DNA from: Eutreptiella sp. 'Long Island Sound 2002'
Taxonomy: Eukaryota; Euglenozoa; Euglenophyceae; Eutreptiales; Eutreptiaceae
Length of the DNA stretch: 64,000 nt
NCBI GenBank assembly: GCA_964036045.1
Contig: OZ038398.1
Coordinates: 23,092,486 to 23,156,485, forward strand
Reading direction: 5' to 3'
The position numbers and the translations under genes were made by a program. Positions 12,468-22,083 of this stretch are shown piece after piece (positions within the stretch are counted from its first letter, which is position 1; every line of letters begins with the position of its first letter). The notes under the pieces are model-generated. The model worked only from the letters and a program-made list of their open reading frames with translations. It ran no database searches and was not told where the DNA came from.

Positions 12468-12639
12468 TTTCATGTGTATTGTCCCTAACGGGCTGTACAG
12501 TGCCCTGTGTACCCATGACTCCTGGGTACAGAGGTACGCCGTTTTCAAAGATCGTCGCATACTGGCAGGCCAGATTTCAAATTACTCGTCATCAGATAGT
12601 CCTTTTCAAGGGCTTTTCGAAAAGGCATCACGCTCCCCC

Positions 12640-13010
12640 CAACCCCCAATTTGGTCCATGAGGGACTTTGCAGGCCAAAATGGGTCAGAAAAGCACTTGG
12701 ATGGCTGTTCGCATCCTGGGGGTTCTGGGATGGCTTCCAGGAACACACATTTTGACACATTTGTGGTCCCAAATGGCCCATTTTCAGGCTTTGGCGGACT
12801 TTTGGAGGCCTAAAAACACCAGTTGAGCATACCAAGGGATCGATTGTGAAAAAGATGTTCTTGACCCGTTGGTAATCCATTTTGGTTCCCGAAATGGCCA
12901 ATTTTCAGGGCGTTTACAGGCTTTGCTGGGCTCAAAATTAGGCCCAAAATGCAACCCTACAAGGGTTAGTAGCACTTGACTGAGCATCCTAAGTAGTCTA
13001 GCATTCTGGG
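12640..13010 (+). repeat. Degenerate repeat with CCCATTTT / GGTCCC motifs
   Basis: Shares GGCCAAAATGGGTCAGA and GGTCCCaAAaTGGCCCATTTT with 42.94-43.22, 61.68-62.33 and 62.93-63.50 kb. Units of about 100-130 bases are built around TTGACCCATTTTTGGTCC and AAATGGCCCATTTTCAGG. No coding potential. Confidence 0.6.
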
Positions 13011-13530
13011 GAGTCAGCTTTGGCCCATTTTAATCTATTTGGTGGCCACCTGAGCACTGGTATGGGGGTCGAGGTGTTTGTTCGGTCCACTTTGCAGGGT
13101 GGGAAACACCAAACGTGGGCAGTTACGGGTGGACTGAGTGCCCCCTAAATTAGGTTTTCGAGCCACATGTGCTCGATATGTTGCCTGGTAATGAGCGCTT
13201 TTAGGTCAAACTACAAAATCGTGGGGTGTTTCTCATCCATAACATGAAGTTAGAGCTACCAAAGTCTTCTGTGATGTGGGAATGGCAAGGCGGCCATGAA
13301 GTCTGGTGTCATTCTCTTTCATGTGCCCTCTCAAATCCACAGTCTGGGCCAAGAAGTCAACTATGGCGACCTGGGCCATGGGGACTGAATTGGTGCCATC
13401 ACAAATCTGCGCAGTTTTCAAGCCAGGACAGCCATGTTTAGCCCAAAACACCCCCAATGCAACATGACGAAAACAACCATGCAAAATATTGAAAGGGTGA
13501 TGCCACGCAGTGGAACAGAGTGGAGTATGG
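13011..13530. other. No feature recognised
   Basis: Plain sequence between the degenerate repeat and the GGT microsatellite. The short open frames on both strands show no coding signal. Confidence 0.4.
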
Positions 13531-13812
13531 CATATTGTTGTGGTTGTTGTTGTTACTGGTGGTGGTGGTGGTGGTGGTGGTGGTGGTGGTGGTGGTGGTG
13601 GTGGTGGTGGTGGTGGTGGTGGTGGTGGTGGTGGTGGTGGTGGTGGTGGTGGTGGTGGTGGTGGTATATTGTTGTGGTTGTTGTTGTTACTGGTGATGGT
13701 GGTGGTGGTGGTGGTGGTATATTGTTGTGGTTGCTGTTGTTACTGGTGGTGGTGGTGGTGGTGGTGGTGGTGGTGGTGGTGGTGGTGGTGGTGGTGGTGG
13801 CGGTGGTGATGG
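13531..13812 (+). repeat. Compound (GGT)n microsatellite in three blocks
   Basis: Three GGT tracts (about 13558-13663, 13690-13717, 13744-13812) are each preceded by nearly the same roughly 28-base lead, which includes TTGTGGTTGTTGTTGTTACT. The complete lead-plus-tract unit was therefore duplicated. The long poly-Trp, poly-Gly and poly-His open frames across it are artefacts of the repeat. Confidence 0.95.
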
Positions 13813-14068
13813 TGTCACTGCTTGCTTGCAAGATTGAAAAGGAGAGGGTTGTAGTAATATATTACAGGATGTCATGAAGAGCTGGTCCCCAGTAACAATG
13901 AAAACAGAATTGAGATGGTTCCTTAATGGCGGCACTGCTGCACACTGCGTGCACACGGAAAAGCTGCATAGCGCCGCACGAGGGGCATCACAGTGCTGCA
14001 TGATGCTATACAATGTAGTTCCACGCCCTGTGTGCATCGTCCCACACCACAGGAATGCCATCGCGGCC

Positions 14069-16486
14069 TCATGTTGACTGCAAATCTTTGAGGTACGCAC
14101 GCAGCTTGTCTGGGGGCATGGCCATCAGTCCGAAAGGCTCCTCTTTCCGTAACCGCACCAGCTGCTCCCTGATCCGGCCAACCAGCTCCTGCACAGTATC
14201 AGAGCACCTGTTTCTATGCATTCCGACCCTGCGTACTTTTCAGGCCATTTTTTCCCCATTGTGTGCTTCAGCACCACTTATCCTTTCAACCTGCATACTT
14301 CACAGGAGCCACAGGATTCGACCTGCTGTGAGGCTCAGTACCAAGCGTGAGCACCTGTGTGACTCAGCAGCACCCCCGGTGACCCTCAGGAGGGCCCCCT
14401 GCGTGACTCACGAACACCCAATGTGCCCCTCAATGACCCTTGTGCAACTTAGGAGCGCCCGCTGCGTCACTCAGCATGACAACCCACAGTATAATTTAGC
14501 AGGATGCATGAAATCGTGCACACACACACTGTGTGGCTCAGTCGCACCCGCTGTGTGACACAGCACAGCACCCGCTGTGTGACTTGCTGTGTGTGCACTT
14601 CAACGCATCTACTTGCACCCAGACATCACTTTTAGCAGAGAAAACAGCAAAACTATCCGATGGCATTGCATCAGGAGAGTGCATCAGCAAAAACATTGAT
14701 GTTATACAGCCCACCTCACCCCCAGCTTGGGAGCACAGCCAGCATTGATGCTGAAAGGGCCCGCAGCAGGATAGCTTGGGGTGTGCCTTGCAAGGCGAGG
14801 GGGTTGCCATAAAGGGTGGACGAGTATGCTGGTGGTATTTCCGGGTGTACTTTCGAGGGGGGAAAGAGAATCCTGACGAGCCTGGGCGCAGACCTGCTTC
14901 TCTCGTCTGACAGCTTCATCATCCATCGCCAGTGCAGCTTGTTCATCATTGCGCTGAGTTCTGACAAGGAGGAATGTCGTCGCAAAAACGCGGGGGCAGC
15001 ATGGAACTCTGATCAACCAAGGCGCTATCCAATATATGTACACACATAGCTTTGGGCTGCCACGACAGGTGTGCCCAACATCAACCGGATATGAAAGCTG
15101 CGTTGTTCCAATCTCAGTGCCATGGAAATTCAACGTCGGTGTTTGGGTACTTGATAAAGACGCCTGGCGTCGCCCGAAACCGGATGGCGGGAGGGATGGA
15201 GGACGAGGGAGGATGCCCGAGTGAGAGAAGCAGACAGCACTGCACTGCTGGCTACGCCTGCACAGCAGAGGGATTGGCCACGAAGGTGATCACTTTGATG
15301 TGCTGCGGACGTGAGAAACTGGCCAATACATGAGTGTTTGACCGTGCAAACTGGATGCAGATGCATCACGTTTCTGAATCAGATGAAAAATTGAGCATAG
15401 CTGATTTGATGTGTCTAGCAAAGAGATTACGAATTGGGACCCAGGAAGGACGCAGATTTCATATCCAATGGGTGTCATCTTCAGACTTGCATCAGCATCA
15501 TCTTCATCGACATCATCATCATCATTGTTATTGCAGGAAAGTGCCCTGGGGGCAGCGAGGCTACACAGGCGCAAAAAGCAAGGGCGACATGCACACTAGG
15601 ATCAGCAAACGAGGTTTTAAATACAGCATAGGCTCCGCATCTCCCTTCCTTGCCTCCCTCCCCTTCCCTCCCTGTCTGCCTCCCTCTATCCCTCCCTGCC
15701 GCTCATTTTCGAATCAGTGTGACTTCATAAGCAACCAAAAATGCACACAAATTGAGCATCTTGGCGTACATTTAAAACCTAGGACTGAATTACATTTGGA
15801 GCCGAAATTATTCGGTTCGCACCCCGTCCGTACCTTTGACAAAGACAATGGGGGTGCCGTGTACAGAACCAGGCCAGGTGAAGGTCATTGCTTCCTACCC
15901 TGCCAAGCTTCGCTCTCTGTCGCCCCCCCCCCCCCCCCCCGAAACCTGTTGATGGTCCGCGTCGACTCCCCTAACTGTGTTCGGAGTCTGGCTGCGTCTA
16001 CCTGTCATTCATATTGTACGGTCCATATCAGATCAAGATAAGATGTGTGGCGTTGGAGGCGAGTCCAACGTGGGCAAACGGTGTGACGAGGATGGTGGGA
16101 ATCTTGATGCTGATGGCAATACCCAACGCCACATACCCTCTGTTTTGCAGTGCTTTCATTCGGTCTTCTGCTAGTTTTGCTCTGCGTTCACGTTCGGCAT
16201 CCTGATCCAAAGGACCAGTGTTGGAGCCCCCTGAGCACACAGAGTCAGCAGCGGCATCAGCAGGGTTTCCCGAGTTACATGCTGGCAACATGTGAGAGCC
16301 CACGAGTAGACTTGGAACAAGAATCGCCTTCTTTTTCCTCGAAGGGGATTGGCTCCGGGTTTGCTTGCCTTGCAAACACATACACCGAGGCACGGCACTG
16401 GCTCGCACTATCTTACCCAGTTCTGGCACCCCCCAATCCCGCATTGCCTTTGAGACATTCATGCTGAAGCCCTCCAAACCGAAGAT
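14069..16486 (-). CDS. Multi-exon gene, unknown protein with an RRAKLAE helix
   Basis: I reconstruct four exons on the minus strand: 16486-16417, 16230-16137, 14960-14720 and 14188-14069. Each is bounded by AG and GT sites (donors GTAAGA, GTATGT, GTGAGG) and the phases 1, 2 and 0 fit across all three introns. Exon 1 contains FGLEGFSMNVSKAMRDWG. Exon 2 has ERERRAKLAEDRMKALQNRG, a charged helix resembling the VCP/p97-binding (VIM) helix of small VCP-interacting protein but shorter than a full VIM. Exon 3 starts RNDEQAALAMDDEAVRREKQ. The last exon ends PPDKLRAYLKDLQST and a TGA stop. A further upstream exon ending at 16780 (GLACFQVLGTPRLQ, phase 0, donor GTGTAC) fits in phase. I see no clear start codon. 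Gene identity is unknown. The splice model is inference, and other exons may lie in the 1.2-kb second intron. Confidence 0.6.
14250..14600 (+). repeat. Degenerate minisatellite in the last intron of the 14-16.5 kb gene
   Basis: Roughly 30-base units built around GTGACTCAGCAGCACCCGCT with variable spacing repeat about 8-10 times. It lies between exons 14188-14069 and 14960-14720. Confidence 0.6.
15636..15703 (+). repeat. Pyrimidine-rich (CCCT/CTCC) tract
   Basis: About 65 bases of almost pure pyrimidine within the second intron of the minus-strand gene. Read on the minus strand it is purine-rich and so is not a splice acceptor for that gene. Confidence 0.7.
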
Positions 16487-16950
16487 CTGTAAAAAGCGGA
16501 CCCCCACTACCCCTCCATTCCGGCCCAACCCGTCACCGCCGCCCATGCCTGGGTGCCTTGTCTGAGGCAGTCCCACATACGGCACGTACGCCGACTGACC
16601 TTTGACGCGACTGCACCTGCATCCAAATCCTCATTCGTTCCCCTTTCAGCAAGCCATGTGCACTACGACTCTGTAGGCGCCATTGCCATTCATGTGCAGT
16701 GCTTCAACTTGAAAAAAACATACGTGCCATTGCACTTCATAAAATGAAAGCTGGTGCCAAAATAAAATGGTAAGTACACCTGCAATCTGGGGGTGCCAAG
16801 AACTTGAAAGCAGGCAAGCCCAATGAGAAAAGTGGCAGTGGCCTTGACTACGGCTGGGTCCCTGGGACCTGGCTTGGACCTGGATGGGTTAGCCCAATTC
16901 AAAGGAGTAGGTGCTGTGGTGTATGTGGTGAGGCGCGCATGGTGTCATAG

Positions 16951-17832
16951 GGGGCGTCCTTGCACCGCGCGCTACTTTAGACTAGATTCCCCTGTGAAGA
17001 ACCCCCGTACCGACCCCTTCCAAACACCCTCACAACTAGGCCACCCCAGCTACCCAAACGCTCCTAAAGTCAGGTCACCCAAACTACCCTAGCTGAAGAC
17101 AAATGCAAGCTACCTTCCCTTTATATAAGACATCATGCAAAATGCGGAAAGCCACACACATATCCTCTTTTTTGTTCAATTGAAGCTCACTCACCCTACC
17201 AGCTAGTCCCAAAGCCGCGTATGTGTCCACCTCATCCTCAACTGGACCGGGGAGCAAAGTGGCTTGCAGGAGGGAATCCCAGTCAACCTCCGTTTTCGAC
17301 TCGTGGTACCCTCCCCCCCCTCTTGCAAACTCCCGGGTTAGCGCGCGACGGTCTCCCGGATGAGGGGGGCGGAGACGGTCGCCAAGTGACGGTCTCCCGG
17401 GGGGGGGGGGGATTGCAAGGGGTGGAAGTTTGCAAGGGGGGGGGGTACAACCACGCATCCTCATCAGCATGGATGCAGCCTCGCATAGGGCATTCGACTG
17501 TGGTCAGGCAAAAGCCAGGGAGTCCGTCACGTCAACTCGAGGGGCCACGCCAAAGCGTGGGAATCCATCACTCCAACTCAAGGGCCCACACCAAAGTGTG
17601 GGAGTCCATGGTGAAGATGAGCAAAAAAAAAAGTGTGCAAAGGGGTGGAAATGGGCGAAAGTGGGAGAAAAATCAAAAAATGCCATATCCCCCATGTGGA
17701 AGAAGCATGAAAACCTATGCTAGGGGCAACAATGATGCCCTAGTATCACAAAGTATGGGTCTCCCGTACGGCTAGACGCCCAAATGGTTGCACTGTGCCC
17801 GCACTGTGTCCGCACTGCGCTGAGGGCGCCCC
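16951..17832 (-). mobile_element. TIR DNA transposon copy E1 (882 bp, 4-bp ATAG duplication)
   Basis: Begins GGGGCG and ends CGCCCC, flanked by ATAG at 16947-16950 and 17833-17836. The two end regions match those of copies E2 (18779-19474) and E3 (56766-57497). On the minus strand the 5' region carries AGTGCAACCATTTGGGCG and a CCCATACTTTGTGATACT segment. The 3' region carries CAGTTTGGGTCRCC-like and GTCTA-AAAG-like blocks followed by a GCGCGC-rich segment. It inserted one base beyond the stop codon of the FYVE gene. Two internal 50-base units with GGGAATCC and GTGGGAGTCCATGG recur near 17515-17615. Confidence 0.65.
17084..17470 (-). pseudogene. Open frame inside transposon copy E1
   Basis: The C-terminal half is coding-like (VDWDSLLQATLLPGPVEDEV, then KKEDMCVAFRILHDVLYKGK). 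The end (FRILHDVLYKGK) is matched in another frame of copy E2 (FPVVHDVCYVKGR) just before its 3' module, so both copies carry remnants of the same protein C-terminus. No catalytic motif is visible here. The N-terminal half overlaps poly(C) sequence and is probably not coding. Confidence 0.4.
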
Positions 17833-17837
17833 ATAGG

Positions 17838-18731
17838 CTAAGAGAAAATCTGCAGCTTTGGAACTGGGTTGGTGGCACAGCAGGAACCCACGTGGGGACA
17901 TACAGACAGCGAGTTGGTGTCAACTTTGCTGGCGAGGGAATTTGCAACGTGCCAGTCTTCAAAACCCCGTTGGGGAAGTAGCAGAGCACTACAAGAAGTG
18001 GTGGCATGACCTGCCAAGTGGCCTGGCGCAGCACCTCCAGTGGTTCTTGGTGCAGGAGCAGCAGCCTTAGTTGGGGCCGAATTGAATACAACCTTTGCCT
18101 TCTCTTCACAATCACGGCACACCAACACCGGCGATGGGAATTGAGGTGGCAAGGGCCGCTTACTGCCACAAGGACCGCATATCACCTATGCACAGCAAGT
18201 GAAGCGGGGGAATCCTACACAAAACACGCTGCACATTATTGCACGGGTCACCTTACCACCGGACACAAAGGGTCCAGTCCTCTGGCAATCCTTTGCCCGT
18301 TGAGGAGGTGGTGCACTGCAGGGACAGCGTACACAAAGCACCCATCTGTCATGGCGTTCAACCCAAATTCTGCCCCAACCAGACTCTTCTACTGAGCTAC
18401 GCAGCAGGACCCTTGGACATTCAAACAAGGATACTGCAGATTAATACCACCATAACCCTTGTTCTCTTCCACTAGGCTAGTGGCAATACTCTCTACTCCG
18501 TGCTCAGCACTTCTCTTAGGGCCCGCAACACTGCTGACACCATACCACCTTATGACCATACCACCAAAAGAATTGCAGAGGTATTGTCACAAAGGGAGCA
18601 CAACAAACCTTTCCACAGGCATTGCAGTGGTGCTTCCAAACTTTCCAGCTGAATTCCTTGCGGCAGTGTGGACAGCGGTTGGCATCCTTTTTGTGAGGCC
18701 ACAACTCTTTAGGGACAATGGAGAATGACAT
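17838..18731 (-). CDS. Small FYVE zinc-finger protein, two exons
   Basis: Exon 1 (18731-18609) starts at an ATG and encodes LWPHKKDANRCPHCRKEF, then WKHHCNACGK. The donor GTTTGT follows. Exon 2 (18185-17838) begins after a TAG acceptor in the same phase with VICGPCGSKRPLPP, then VLVCRDCEE. Joined, the product is 156 residues with all eight zinc ligands of a FYVE domain (CxxC, CxxC, CxxC, CxxC) and the usual W...D N-terminal motif. FYVE domains bind phosphatidylinositol 3-phosphate on endosomes. Here the basic R(R/K)HHCR motif is reduced to KHHCN, so binding may be weak, as in FYVE-like fingers. The rest (about 80 residues) is Ala/Pro-rich and unassigned. Without splicing the first frame reads on into a product lacking the sixth Cys. 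The gene sits between transposon copies E1 and E2. Confidence 0.82.
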
Positions 18732-18778
18732 GATATGGTACAGTCTGTAAGAGTTGCAGGATATGGTGAGGTTGCAAG

Positions 18779-19474
18779 GGGGAGTCTTTGCACTGCGCGC
18801 GCACTGCGCTTTTAGACTATGTTCCCCCCGAAGAGCCCCCAAGCACACCCCTTGGAAAAGCCCTTAGAATTAGGTGACCCAAACTGCCCCAGCTCAAGAA
18901 AGTTGCAAACTACCTTCCCTTCACATAACACACATCATGCACAACTGGAAAAGCCATGAACAGCGCATTGGTCGCCACCCTCAAGAACACACAACTGGAG
19001 GGTACCGTACCTGTCTTCGAATCAAAAATTGCTGCAAATGCAAGAGTACACGCACGTACTCATGCACCTCCGTACCGGATCCCCTCCATATGTTCCTTAC
19101 GATGCCCCGGTGCCACAGGCGTGCAAACAAGTGCTCAATGCGTGCCCTATAGAAACCATGAACATCATTGTACTCCTTTTGCCGCTCGGTCAACGTCTTT
19201 CGACCGATAAATGGCAACAAAGCGTGGATTCAAAGATTGTCCCGGTTTCCTCAATAGCACCGGAAGGTTGGGGCCCAAAAGAGGGCGGAAATGCTACATC
19301 ACCCCTGCATTCTCGGGGGTCCCCAACAAAGGGGGACAAAATCAGAACTCAAAACCTCCGCTACGGGTCACCATGATGCCCCTAGGGGCCCCTAGTATCT
19401 CAAAGTATGGGTCTCTAGTACGGCCAGACGCCCAAATAGTTGCACTGCGCGCGCACTGCGCTTGATGTGCCCCC
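18779..19474 (-). mobile_element. TIR DNA transposon copy E2 (696 bp, CAAG duplication)
   Basis: Ends with GGGG/CCCC termini flanked by CAAG at 18775-18778 and 19475-19478. It shares both end modules with E1 and E3 and encodes the transposase fragment at 18981-19220. The right boundary lies 46 bases upstream of the FYVE gene's ATG, so the insertion replaces or interrupts its promoter region. A 4-bp duplication with short G-rich termini does not point to one superfamily. Tnp_4-like transposases usually make 2-3 bp duplications. Confidence 0.65.
18981..19220 (-). pseudogene. C-terminal fragment of a Harbinger-like DDE transposase
   Basis: The frame encodes LTERQKEYNDVHGFYRARIE, then HLFARLWHRGIVRNIW, then VLLHLQQFLIRR. 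This matches the end of Tnp_4-type DDE nucleases: a region before an Arg-x-x-x-Glu (the catalytic Glu in RARIEHLF), a helix with W, and a terminal L-x-x-Q/N-F helix. No ATG and no upstream Asp motifs are present in this copy. A GTACGG sequence follows RRQ and could be a splice donor, since the downstream reading in another frame (FPVVHDVCYVKGR) matches the C-terminus seen in E1. Non-autonomous and truncated. Confidence 0.7.
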
Positions 19475-19478
19475 CAAG

Positions 19479-19857
19479 ACTGCAGAGAGGAGGCGAGCCA
19501 ATAGGGATATTTGGTTGGCGAAAAAGTGAGAGTCTGGGCAAAAGGACCCTCCTCTTCTGGTTTCCAACAAGGATCCTGTGCACCAGCAATACTCAGACCA
19601 AATCATCAAATCAGACCAAATGTCCGTAATGGGGTAGCTGCAGAACAAAGCAGATACCAAGACACTAGGGAGGGAGGGAGTGAACAGTCAACAGAGAGAA
19701 TAATGACACACCGAAGCGATTTAGGATTTCTGATCAAACGGAAGGCAACAAAGGATCTGAAGCAAGGCGCAGCTGGAGTCAAATGCATGGCAGCGTACCT
19801 GACCAGGCTGTGGCCCCTGTGGATCCTCCTCTACCCCTCCTTTGGATCCCGCTCCCG
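19479..19857. other. No feature recognised
   Basis: Spacer between transposon copy E2 and the split dispersed repeat. Open frames on both strands are shadows of one another without a domain. Confidence 0.4.
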
Positions 19858-20278
19858 TGTCAATCCAGACCCTGGTCCTATTCAACTTGTTTGTATATAT
19901 GGACCCTTTAACCAATGGCAGGATCCTGGTTTCTATCTCCAGGTACCCCTGATTGGCCCCCCTATATCTTTTTTTTTTTGACTCGGACTCACAAGTTCAT
20001 CGTAAGTGCTCGGCCAGACGGGCCGGATCAGTAATGACAGTAATGATAGTGTAAGTACTACATATGTTGTCCCGTGCGATTCCTGGGTTGCATACCACCA
20101 TTAGTGGCAAGACATATATTTGAAACTCATCTGTAGTCTGTCACTCACTCATGCAGTGCCAGAGACTGCCACGCCGTTGAGGCATCGAAAAGGGGAAAGA
20201 ACAGTAAAAACGAAAAAAGACTTGCTGTGTGAAAAAAGGGGGAAAGCTAGTCCAGTGTCTACAGTGGGATGGTGTCCT

Positions 20279-21052
20279 TCATGTGCCTCCTGTACGTGGG
20301 CGCTTAATTGCCCATTGTGCCCTCCGGTCGTCGGGTCTGCCGCGTTTTCTGCCCTTAGGGATATTCATCTGCTCGGCCTGACTTTCATACCATTCTCGTT
20401 TGTGTTCCCACCAACCCTGGAGTGTGTGCCTGATGTAGTGGTGCCATTCATCCCAGCACCTGGCGGTGTATGCTGTCGTGGTGTGGAACGCTGCGGACTT
20501 GAAAAAGTGTTCCTTGGTTTCCTTGTACCCATCAAACCACGACTTTCGCTGGTGCAAACCCTGTAGGGCTTTGGCCTTCCATCGTGACAGCTGTCGGGGC
20601 ACGGGGCCGCGTACTGCAGTAAGGTACAGCCTTTTCACCTGGTGTTTATATGCTTTGTACTCGTGGGTGCGACGCTGCATGAGGCGCAGCAAATTTCGGT
20701 GCACACCCCCTGCATAGTGTCTGGTCTGAAGGAGGGTGTTTGCCAGAATCCGTCGCTCCTCTAGAGTCTGTGAGAGGGCATGTCCCACCTCCTTGTGGAT
20801 TGGTAAGTCCTCTACCCTGTGGCCCAGATGTCTCTCCGGTTGGGTATGTAAGGCAGTGGCTATTGATGGCATGCTGGTGAGCACCTTTATGGTCTCCACT
20901 TTTATGGCGTGTGTGAGTGGCCTAGCTAGGAGAGCCTGTGCTTCTGCTGGTGCGTGTGGGTTGGGGCCGTCTGTGCCGTCTTGCGTTTTTTCTTCTGAAT
21001 TTTCTACTGACACTGTTCCTTCGGGTTTTTTGTTGTTGGGTTTGGAGTGATC
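20279..21052 (-). CDS. Basic C-terminal segment of the 19.9-22.1 kb LINE
   Basis: A 257-codon frame follows an in-frame TAG at 21053-21055. The same frame upstream is coding-like (NGDTVVFKVKST), so the stop probably interrupts one polyprotein. The product is rich in His, Trp and Arg (SRWKAKALQGLHQRKSWFDG, DEWHHYIRHTLQGWWEHKRE) and ends in a basic, nuclear-localisation-like run (KGRKRGRPDD, WAIKRPRTGG). No known domain is recognised. It may bind RNA or the 3' end of the element. No ATG at the frame start. Confidence 0.6.
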   Translation of the reverse strand, partial: DHSKPNNKKPEGTVSVENSEEKTQDGTDGPNPHAPAEAQALLARPLTHAIKVETIKVLTSMPSIATALHTQPERHLGHRVEDLPIHKEVGHALSQTLEERRILANTLLQTRHYAGGVHRNLLRLMQRRTHEYKAYKHQVKRLYLTAVRGPVPRQLSRWKAKALQGLHQRKSWFDGYKETKEHFFKSAAFHTTTAYTARCWDEWHHYIRHTLQGWWEHKREWYESQAEQMNIPKGRKRGRPDDRRAQWAIKRPRTGGT

Positions 21053-21207
21053 CTACGTGCTTTTAACTTTGAAAACCACGGTGTCTCCGTTGCCTGTGTG
21101 GGGGGGGGGGGGATTGTCCGTCTCGTTGCAGGGTGGCATAGACAGCTCGCGACGCAAATTTGTCACCCCCAGTAGCATGTGATATTGGTGCCACGCCACT
21201 CGCCACC

Positions 21208-22083
21208 TCATGTGTGTTTCTCCTCTGCGGGGATATGGTCGATGAGCGTTGACGGAATTCGCAGTCGCCCCAGGTGGTGCAGGTCTGCCTCGTCCATGTT
21301 TTCCAGCCAGGTGGAGATGTGGGGCCTCCTGTCCTCCCATGTGGACAGCCACAAGTCCAGGAAAGCTGAGTTCCAGGCTGGGCACTGTGTTAGTCTGTCA
21401 TGTACTGTGGTGCGATGTGTTGTGCCACACAGTGCGCATGGGGCCGTGTCTTTGCTCCATGGGTGCCCACACCCCTCCCACCTCACATTTCCCCATAGCC
21501 ACTGCAGCCAATATGCCCGCCGTGTGCCTTTGAGTGGTAGCCAGGAAGTCCAGTGGGTTCCTGTGAAAACAGGCCTGATTCGTCTGCTAAGGATCCACTT
21601 CTTTGCTGGGGTTGGCGCTGGGCCTCCTCCTACGTGTATTTCAGACACATCTTTGGGTGGGATGTCGGGCAAGGGGAGGCCCGCGGCCTTTTTCGCCAGT
21701 GCATCCAATTCATGATTCCTTCTTATGTCGGTCTTTTGTTGATGTGTGTGTGCTGAGCATATGTGCTGATGTCCTGCAATCAAGAGGAGTGGGATGGGTG
21801 TGTCTGCGAGGTTCGTGTGTAGTTGTTGTTGTAGATCCATGTCTGCACACTCCCTGTCCGGTGATCGAGGGCCATGGTCCACCACCGCCTTGTTATTGAG
21901 TGTGAGGGAGTCCCCTAGTCGGGCATGGGCGGTGACCAAAACTGATCCCTGCAGTTCTGCCCGGTAAGAGTCTTGGGGGCCTGTTACTTTGCTGATGATT
22001 TGCAGCGGTCCACAGGTGGCTGCTGCCCCTGCCCTTGGTGCCCCGGTTTGGTGGTCCCGTAACTTACTGCCGTCGCCCCCCGT
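21208..22083 (-). CDS. LINE RNase H and Cys/His finger, 5'-truncated
   Basis: The frame is open from the insertion boundary. RNase H catalytic positions are TGGDGSKLRD (Asp), DSYRAELQGS (Glu), LNNKAVVDHG (Asp) and the C-terminal IAGHQHI...RNHELDALAKKA block. A finger CALCGTTHRTTVHDRLTQC follows. After 21208 the coding sense continues in another frame (WRVAWHQYHMLLGVTNLRRE), so one frameshift ended this frame. There is no ATG because the copy is truncated; it is not a functional gene on its own. Confidence 0.85.
   Translation of the reverse strand, partial: TGGDGSKLRDHQTGAPRAGAAATCGPLQIISKVTGPQDSYRAELQGSVLVTAHARLGDSLTLNNKAVVDHGPRSPDRECADMDLQQQLHTNLADTPIPLLLIAGHQHICSAHTHQQKTDIRRNHELDALAKKAAGLPLPDIPPKDVSEIHVGGGPAPTPAKKWILSRRIRPVFTGTHWTSWLPLKGTRRAYWLQWLWGNVRWEGCGHPWSKDTAPCALCGTTHRTTVHDRLTQCPAWNSAFLDLWLSTWEDRRPHISTWLENMDEADLHHLGRLRIPSTLIDHIPAEEKHT

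Noticed and set aside
13434-13877. Long open frames rich in Trp, Gly, Val or His
   Set aside because: They are translations of the GGT repeat in all frames and not genes.
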